The position numbers were made by a program, and so were the translations under genes. A model generated the notes under the pieces. That model did no database searches, had not been told where the DNA came from, and saw only the letters and a program-made list of their open reading frames with translations. DNA of 43,298 nucleotides from Podochytrium sp. JEL0797 (lineage: Eukaryota > Chytridiomycota > Chytridiomycetes > Chytridiales > Chytriomycetaceae): the NCBI GenBank assembly GCA_027596195.1, contig JADGJG010000107.1, forward strand, positions 1 to 43,298, written 5' to 3'. Positions within the stretch are counted from its first letter, which is position 1. Each line of letters begins with the position of its first letter. Of the stretch, positions 37,801 through 43,298 are shown in pieces.

Positions 37801-38709
37801 CATACATAAAAAAAAATATAAAAAAAAGATTGAATATTTGCGGGTCACGTCTCCCTTTTCTCCTTCCTTCTCTTTCTTCGATCACTCAGGCGCTGTGGTT
37901 GACAGCCGAGATGCTGGGTGTGGAGGTGAAGATCAAATGATAGGTGGTGAACGGTGGTGTGACCAGGGAAGCGGGAGCTCCACTATCCACTATGAGCAAC
38001 GCGGTAACCGCGTCGGGATCTGGGAATACCGGACTCCCACCAGCACGCTCAGCAGTGCCTTCCTCGCGATGCTGGATGGGAGTGTTACTCATGATGGGGG
38101 GTTCCTTTCCCTGGACGGTGGTCCCCCAATTCGTTGAACCCCTTTTCTTTGGATATTGACATGGAGAAAGCGAAATGCGAGCCGAGGTGTAACTTTGTGG
38201 ACAGGTTATATCAAGGGGCGGTGGAAAGGGGAGACATGCGCGCGCGATCCAAATCAAATCAATGGTCAAATATTCACTTCCTGTTTTTCACCTTCCTCTT
38301 TCCGTTTCCTCTTCCCCAAGTGAAGGAAGCGGTCAGGCGGAAGCCATTTGGGGCGAGTTCCTTTCGTTCGTTTTTGAACAACAAAGTTTCGACAAACTCA
38401 GCCATCCGTAGCTGTACGTAGTTCGTCCATCCCCACCGATCCAACCACCGCCACTGCCATCCGACTGCAGCAGTACCTTCTAGCGACTCGATACCAGCGG
38501 ATATGCGTTGTTCTGGATGCGTCTGATGGCTTGATTTGCGTAGATGATGCGATGTCTTATCTCTCTGGCGGCGGATGCCATGCCCTCTCCAGCTCGCTGA
38601 CCGATCCACCTCCAATCGACTTCAATCGACTTGACAACTAACATAACCTCCTTCTCTCCAAACAGGTTCTTTAAACATCCTTTGTACACCTTAAGAAACC
38701 AAATTATCG

Positions 38710-39660
38710 ATGTCAAAGGGAGACAGCCGCACCAAGAAAGCCGCCTATTTGGCCAAGCTCGAGATGCTCTTGAACGAGTACCCCTCCATCTTCATTGTCA
38801 ACGTTGACAATGTCGGATCCAACCAGATGCACCAGATTCGTATCGCCTTGCGTGGAGTCGGAGTCATTCTCATGGGAAAGAACACCATGGTCCGCAAGGT
38901 CCTCCGTGAGCTCATCCAGACCAAGCCTGAGTTTGCCAAGCTCCTCGAAGTCGTCAAGGGCAACGTCGGATTCGTCTTCACCAAGGGTGACCTCAAGGAC
39001 ACTCGTGAGAAGATCTTGTCGAACCGTGTCGCTGCCCCTGCTAAGGCCGGAACCAACGCCCCCATCGATGTGTTTGTCCCCGCCGGAAACACTGGTATGG
39101 AGCCCGGCAAGACCTCCTTCTTCCAGGCCCTCGGAGTCCCCACCAAGATTGCCCGTGGTACCATTGAAATCGTTTCGGACGTGCACCTTATCAAGAAGGA
39201 CACTAAGGTCGGAGCCTCCGAGGCTGCCTTGTTGAACATGTTGGGAATCTCGCCCTTCACGTACGGATTGACCGTCACCCACGTGTGGGACCGTGACGTT
39301 CTTTTCGCCCCTGCCGTTTTGGACGTGGACGCCGAGGTGTTCATCACCAACCTCATGGCTGGAATCCAGACCGTTGCTGCCCTCTCGCTCGGACTCGGAA
39401 TCCCCACCGCTGCCTCCGTGCCCCACTTGCTCCTCAACGGGTTCAAGAAGGTGTTGGCTGTTGGTTTGGAGTGCGACAACTACTCTTTCGAGGCTGTCGA
39501 GAGAATCAAGGAGGCTCTTGCCAACCCGTCTGCTTTCGCTGCTGCCGCCCCTGCTGCTGGTGCCGCTACTGGAGCTGCCGCCGCTGCCCCTGTTGCCGCC
39601 AAGGAGGAGGAGAAGGAGGAGGAGTCGGACGACGACATGGGATTCGGATTGTTCGATTAA
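38710..39660 (+). CDS. RPLP0: 60S acidic ribosomal protein P0 (uL10), intronless
   Basis: P0 anchors the P1/P2 stalk of the large ribosomal subunit and binds 28S rRNA; it is cytosolic. The 316-residue frame is uninterrupted. It starts with SKGDSRTKKAAYLAKLEMLL, contains the conserved MGKNTMVRKVLREL and GFVFTKGDL segments, has an Ala-rich hinge near residues 278-298, and ends with the P-protein tail ESDDDMGFGLFD. The length matches the family. Codon use is strongly biased (Lys almost always AAG, Val mostly GTC or GTT, Gly often GGA), unlike the flanking genes, as expected for very high expression. Long antisense frames inside it are by-products of this bias. It is the only recognised gene here without an intron in its coding region. 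Confidence 0.98.
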   Translation: MSKGDSRTKKAAYLAKLEMLLNEYPSIFIVNVDNVGSNQMHQIRIALRGVGVILMGKNTMVRKVLRELIQTKPEFAKLLEVVKGNVGFVFTKGDLKDTREKILSNRVAAPAKAGTNAPIDVFVPAGNTGMEPGKTSFFQALGVPTKIARGTIEIVSDVHLIKKDTKVGASEAALLNMLGISPFTYGLTVTHVWDRDVLFAPAVLDVDAEVFITNLMAGIQTVAALSLGLGIPTAASVPHLLLNGFKKVLAVGLECDNYSFEAVERIKEALANPSAFAAAAPAAGAATGAAAAAPVAAKEEEKEEESDDDMGFGLFD

Positions 39661-39878
39661 GCGTTTCTCTGTTGAGGCCCTGATATGACAGTTGTGAAGA
39701 TGGAGATGGAAGTCTTTAGTTTTGATTTTTTTTCTTTTGTGTTGGGTTTCTGTTTGTATTATGCAGGCGACCAGATGTGAGGAATTAAAATGGCTTTCTT
39801 TTCTTTATTTGATTTGATTTGTTTTCTTTTTGACTAGGTTGATTTGATTTTCAGATTTGAAAAAAAAACAAAGTCAAA

Positions 39879-40943
39879 ATGGACAGCAGCGAACCCACGG
39901 TCAAGTTCATCCGCAAACGAAAGGCCGGTGCCGGCGCACGAGCCAAGAAGACGCATTCAGACAGCGAGGGCGAGGGCAGCGGCAGCGCAGTGCAGGGCAG
40001 CACTGCGAAGCGCAGTGTTCTTTTGACGACGCAGAGCGACGCAAAGGACAAGACAACTCAGGGCAAGTTTGCCTTTGCCGCCTCAGGCACCGCTGCCTCG
40101 CTCGTCGTCGACACAGCCACGCGCCAAATCGACGTCGACGGACACGAAGACGCGCCAAAGAGCGACGCAGCAACAGCGGAGCACAACGACGCGCTGTACG
40201 CCGGTGCAAACAAGTACACAGAGTACGTCAACAAGAAGGTCAAGAACGTGACTCAGTCGAATGCGGGCGGTTTGCGGTAAGTACGCTTGCTGCAGTAGTC
40301 TTCTCGTTCTAAACTCTTGTTTTTAGTGCTGGCCCCCTCCGCGCGCAGAAACACGTCCGCATCTCTGAACGCTTCGACTACCAACAAGACATTTGCAAAG
40401 ACTACAAAGACTCGGGAACCTGCGGCTTTGGCGACGGTTGCATCTACATGCACGACCGCAGCGACTACAAGACGGGTTGGCAGATTGACAAGGAGTGGGA
40501 GGAGGAGCAGAAGGCAAAGAAGCAGGCTGAGGAGATGAACAGGTTCCTGATTGAGCAGGGCGGGGGTGCGAAACAAGCAGACAGCGACGAAGAAGACGAG
40601 GACGATGTTCCGCTCGATTGTGCCATTTGTCGTGGTCCCTTCAAGGATCCCATTATTACAAAGTGAGTTTTTGATTCTTTCATATTCGCGAGAGTGTGTT
40701 CCTAACCAGGTGTTGTGTGGCAGGTGCAAACACTACTTTTGCGAAAACTGCGCCCTCAAACATTTCACAAAAACGCCAAAATGCTTCGAATGCCAAGAAC
40801 CAACCGGTGGATCGTTTGCCGCCGCAAAAGATCTCAAAGCAAAACTCGTCGAGAAGCGAAAGAAGATTGCGGACAAGGAAGCCTTGATTCGGAAAAGGGT
40901 CCAGGAACAGATGGGAGAGGAGGAGGCTGATGTTGATGCGTAA
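39879..40943 (+). CDS. RNF113A: RNF113A/CWC24-type spliceosomal zinc-finger and RING protein (3 exons)
   Basis: This family works in the activated spliceosome; the RING domain gives ubiquitin ligase activity in animals. Exons are 39879-40276, 40327-40662 and 40724-40943, with phases that match. The N terminus has the family start TVKFIRKRKAG and a Ser/Glu/Gly-rich disordered part. A C-x8-C-x5-C-x3-H zinc finger lies in ICKDYKDSGTCGFGDGCIYM followed by His. An acidic linker of Asp/Glu precedes the C3HC4 RING, which runs from CAICRGPF through CKHYFCENC to CFEC; the RING is split by the second intron. The C terminus is a charged helix. An AATAAA follows the stop within 10 nt. Confidence 0.94.
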
Positions 40944-40949
40944 GCGCTG

Positions 40950-40955
40950 AATAAA
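40950..40955 (+). promoter_or_regulatory. Poly(A) signal of RNF113A
   Basis: AATAAA 7 nt after the TAA. It lies 110 bp before the ATG of the next gene on the same strand. Confidence 0.5.
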
Positions 40956-41065
40956 TGTCAACGTAATCATCTAGTTCTATTCATTCATTCATTTGTGAGT
41001 GCCAAACCAAAGTGCCACTTCATGCGTGTTTTTCCAAAAAATTCCTTCCAAAAACACTCATCAAA

Positions 41066-41405
41066 ATGGGGAAAGCTTCACCGTTCGCCGACGCACTCGC
41101 CGGGGCCTCTGGCGCCGTGTTTGCCAACTCCCTAGTATTCCCATTGGACGTGTAAGTCACTCTGCCTCAGCTTCCCTCCCCCGGGGTTCCAAGCAAGATC
41201 ACAGTCGAATGTCTCCCACATGGGCCCACACTCACCAACCCCCAAACAGCATCAAAACGAGACTCCAGACCCAAAACAAGCTCGTGAAAGGCGGCGAACA
41301 TTACCATTCCTCCTTTGATGCGTTTATGCAGATTCTGAAGAAGGAAGGGCTCGCGGGCTTGTACAGCGGAATGGCCGGCGGACTCTTTGTACGTTGCCTC
41401 TTTCG

Positions 41406-41461
<56 letters not shown>

Positions 41462-42744
41462 CAGATTCTTCCATCTCGTGTAGTTACCGCGCGCAGTGGT
41501 GGTGTTGGGGGTCCCCCAAAAGATTCAAGCCAATCTTATCAATCTTGGGGTCTCGTTCCGGGAGTTTCCGTGTGGCTCATTTACGGATTACAAATGCTTA
41601 CGAATGGGAGTCCCCCATACTCTTTCCCTTACCCTCCCATCCCCCCAACCCCAATGCCCGCCCGAATCAATCCCGGTTTTATGAAACACGAAATTCCCTC
41701 AAGTGTTGAACAAAAATTTTGTTTGAAAAATAACAGGGAACCGTTGCGAGTGCGTTTTCCTACTTTTATGTCTACTCTTGGGTTCGTGCGAGATATACGC
41801 GTCTCATGCCGGCGGGGCAAGGTGTGTAAAAAAATCCGTCACCAAACATGATACTTCACCCCGCCCCATCAACAAACCGCTGACCCCTCCCACCCCACTC
41901 CCCCGGAATAACAGAAATCAGCACCGCCGCCGAACTCCTCATGGGCGCCCTCGCCGGCGCCATCTCCCAACTCTTCACCCTCCCCATCGCTGTCATCACA
42001 ACGCGCCAACAAACCGCCATCCCCTCCGAACGTGAATCCTTCTTTGCCACGTTCCGCAGTATTCTCGCGCATGAAGGCCCGCAGGGGCTCTGGAAGGGTT
42101 TTAAGGCGAGTATGGTGTTGTGTAGTAACCCTGCGATTACGTATGGGATGTTTGAGAGGGTTAAAGCCGTGTGGATTAAGCGGAAGGTGGCGAGGGGGGA
42201 TTTGGGGGGGATGGGGAAGGGGGAGGTTTTTTTGGTGGGTGCGTTGAGTAAGACTTTGGCGACGGTTGTTACGGTGAGAGTGTTTTTTGTTTTTTGTTGG
42301 TTGTTTCAGTGGGACTCAATGTCTTTTTTTGTCTCTCTCTCTCTCCCTTGGTGGATTTTTAGTATCCGTACATTATGGCCAAAGTGCGCATGCAATGGAC
42401 CCCGCCGAAATCCTTGTCGGCCCTGTCGGAGAAGGACCGCGAGTCGTTGCGGTACACGGGGAGTTTGGATGTGTTGACAAAGGTGTTGTCGACGGATGGG
42501 ATTCTGGGTTGGTACAAGGTAAATACTCTTTGAATGTGTGCGGGGGGGGGGGGGGGTCGTTCGGGCAAGTCGTTAAACTCGTACCCAACCACACTAGGGA
42601 ATCCAAACTCAAATCGTGAAGGCTGTTTTGTGTCAAGCCATTTTGTTTGTGAGCAGGGAAGAGTTTTTGAAGTACACGCTTTTGATGTTGGCGGTGGTGA
42701 GTGGGGAGGCGGGGAAAGTGATGAATGCTGTGCCTGTAAATTGA
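41066..42744 (+). CDS. Peroxisomal adenine-nucleotide-type carrier (PMP47/ANT1/SLC25A17), 6 exons
   Basis: Mitochondrial-carrier-family protein of the peroxisomal branch, which imports ATP or related cofactors into peroxisomes for fatty-acid activation. Exons 41066-41151, 41250-41388, 41737-41821, 41915-42273, 42363-42518 and 42598-42744 join in frame to give 323 residues, the usual size. The three carrier repeats are seen from FPLDVIKTRLQTQ in repeat 1 (the P-x-D-x-x-K/R signature), LPIAVITTRQQT in repeat 2 (degenerate, as in this subfamily) and YPYIMAKVRMQW in repeat 3 (a YPYIMAK variant typical of fungal PMP47/ANT1). GILGWYKG and the end segment AILFVSREEFLKY also match. The subfamily and location are inferred from these motifs. 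The second intron (348 nt) is unusually long and holds a CT microsatellite. Confidence 0.9.
41408..41456. repeat. (CT)n microsatellite in a carrier-gene intron
   Basis: About 24 uninterrupted CT units lie just after the donor of the intron 41389-41736. This is a candidate length-variable marker. Confidence 0.9.
42542..42556. repeat. G15 run in the last carrier-gene intron
   Basis: Fifteen consecutive G lie 24 nt after the donor of the intron 42519-42597. A similar G14 run (43211-43224) lies near the right edge of the window. Confidence 0.8.
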
Positions 42745-43298
42745 TGAATGGAATATAGCCTAACCCTTTCCTTTTCTTTTCTCTCGTTAATAAAACTGAT
42801 TAAAAAACGCATAAACAATAAAAATAAAATTAGAGGCAACCCCGCTTTGAACTTGTCAAAGGTCACAACGACACATGCGCGCGACAACGAAAAGCCTTCT
42901 TTCCTCCGTAACCGCCCTGCGTCGCCATCATCCGTTCGAATTTTCACGTCGTCTCTTTCCGCAGGTCCTCAAGCTCGTCGTGCGTGGAGAGAGACAAAAG
43001 ACCGCAGAAACCACCAAACGTAATACTGCTACTCAACTTTTGTCATTCACCAAAACCCCGTGCCTCGCTCTCGTGGGGAACGTCCGGTTTTCGTTTCTTG
43101 TCCTCCATTTTTTTGCGTGGAACATGTTCATGTTTGAGAATCAGTTTTCGAACGGGGTGGTTTCGTAGAGCGCGTTAAAGGTGGTGGTATGGGCAGTGAG
43201 TTTGTGGAGTGGGGGGGGGGGGGGCAAAGTGAGTATATTCAGGAAAAAAAAAGGCCGAACAAAAGTAGAAAAAAAAAATAATATGGGTAAAAGGATTC
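42745..43298 (+). other. Right-end stretch with one weak ORF
   Basis: It contains an AATAAA-type signal near 42788 that probably serves the carrier gene. A 97-codon open frame from ATG 42875 begins with an Arg/Ser/Leu-rich, acid-free stretch (MRATTKSLLSSVTALRRHH) that looks like a mitochondrial targeting peptide. A hydrophobic segment lies near its end. No family is recognised, and the frame could instead be the first exon of a gene running out of the window. A G14 run and A-rich sequence fill the last 100 bp. Confidence 0.25.

Larger units (their letters stand above)
36111..38709. other. Gene-poor 2.6-kb stretch upstream of RPLP0
   Basis: No recognisable protein family is found here, in contrast to the 25-430 bp spacing elsewhere. 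The stretch holds a T14 run (about 36141-36154), one weak three-exon candidate on plus (36649-37246), a competing minus-strand open frame (37126-37587), a duplicated 24-bp unit (37711 and 37777), and A/T-rich low-complexity sequence. The last 300 bp, with a pyrimidine-rich stretch before the ATG, probably contains the RPLP0 promoter and 5' UTR. No tRNA or other RNA gene was recognised. Confidence 0.6.

Noticed and set aside
37886..38269. Minus-strand segment with LLIVDSGAPASLV, like a retrotransposon aspartic protease DSGA motif
   Set aside because: No zinc knuckle, integrase, reverse transcriptase or terminal repeats are found nearby, so a four-residue motif alone does not support a mobile element.
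38713..39479. Two long minus-strand frames (237 and 244 codons) opposite RPLP0
   Set aside because: They are antisense shadows produced by the strong codon bias of RPLP0; their translations resemble no family and the sense gene is unmistakable.
1..43298. tRNA genes, rRNA, CRISPR arrays, bacterial-type operons, riboswitches
   Set aside because: No T-loop consensus in a cloverleaf context, no rRNA-like conserved blocks and no regularly spaced repeats were seen; all recognised genes are intron-split eukaryotic nuclear genes apart from intronless RPLP0.

Overview
This is a gene-dense eukaryotic nuclear segment. Most genes are broken into several exons by short GT-AG introns, typically about 45-110 nt. 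Twelve protein genes can be recognised. The gene mix points to a flagellated, fungus-like opisthokont, most likely a zoosporic (chytrid-type) fungus. The evidence is an axonemal dynein heavy chain, a peroxisomal carrier closest to the fungal PMP47/ANT1 type, a phytochelatin synthase, and compact gene spacing. This assignment is an inference from gene content; no marker gene was searched.

Layout from left to right: MLH3 (minus, 308-3526) is divergent from CTNNBL1 (plus, 3676-5814). CTNNBL1 converges on an IPI3/WDR18 WD40 gene (minus, 5841-7696). A TMEM33/Pom33-type membrane protein (minus, 7869-9153) and a phytochelatin synthase (minus, 9226-11324) follow on the same strand. The phytochelatin synthase is divergent from a cytosolic GH63 glycosidase (plus, 11418-14746). 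The GH63 gene converges on a 13-kb axonemal inner-arm dynein heavy chain gene (minus, 14795-28113). The dynein is divergent from MSH2 (plus, 28296-32712), which is followed in tandem by XPB/ERCC3 (plus, about 32813 or 33176 to 36110). A gene-poor stretch of 2.6 kb (36111-38709) comes next, holding one weak three-exon candidate. Then come RPLP0 (plus, intronless, 38710-39660), RNF113A/CWC24 (plus, 39879-40943) and a peroxisomal adenine-nucleotide-type carrier (plus, 41066-42744). The last 0.55 kb holds at most one weak short ORF.

Functionally these are housekeeping genes: DNA mismatch repair (MLH3, MSH2), transcription and nucleotide excision repair (XPB), splicing (CTNNBL1, RNF113A), ribosome assembly and function (IPI3, RPLP0), membrane organisation (TMEM33), peroxisome transport, metal detoxification (phytochelatin synthase) and flagellar motility (dynein). 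I see no operon, CRISPR array, tRNA, intact mobile element or obviously new multi-gene system.

The most distinctive signals are these: AATAAA poly(A) signals that overlap or lie next to the stop codons of many genes; stop-to-stop gaps of 26 and 48 bp between convergent genes; a phytochelatin synthase with a long N-terminal extension but exact catalytic-triad spacing; G/C homopolymer runs inside introns; and the unassigned 138-residue candidate in the gene-poor stretch. Gene models were built by eye from splice signals and reading-frame continuity. Outer boundaries are firm where exact exon arithmetic is quoted.
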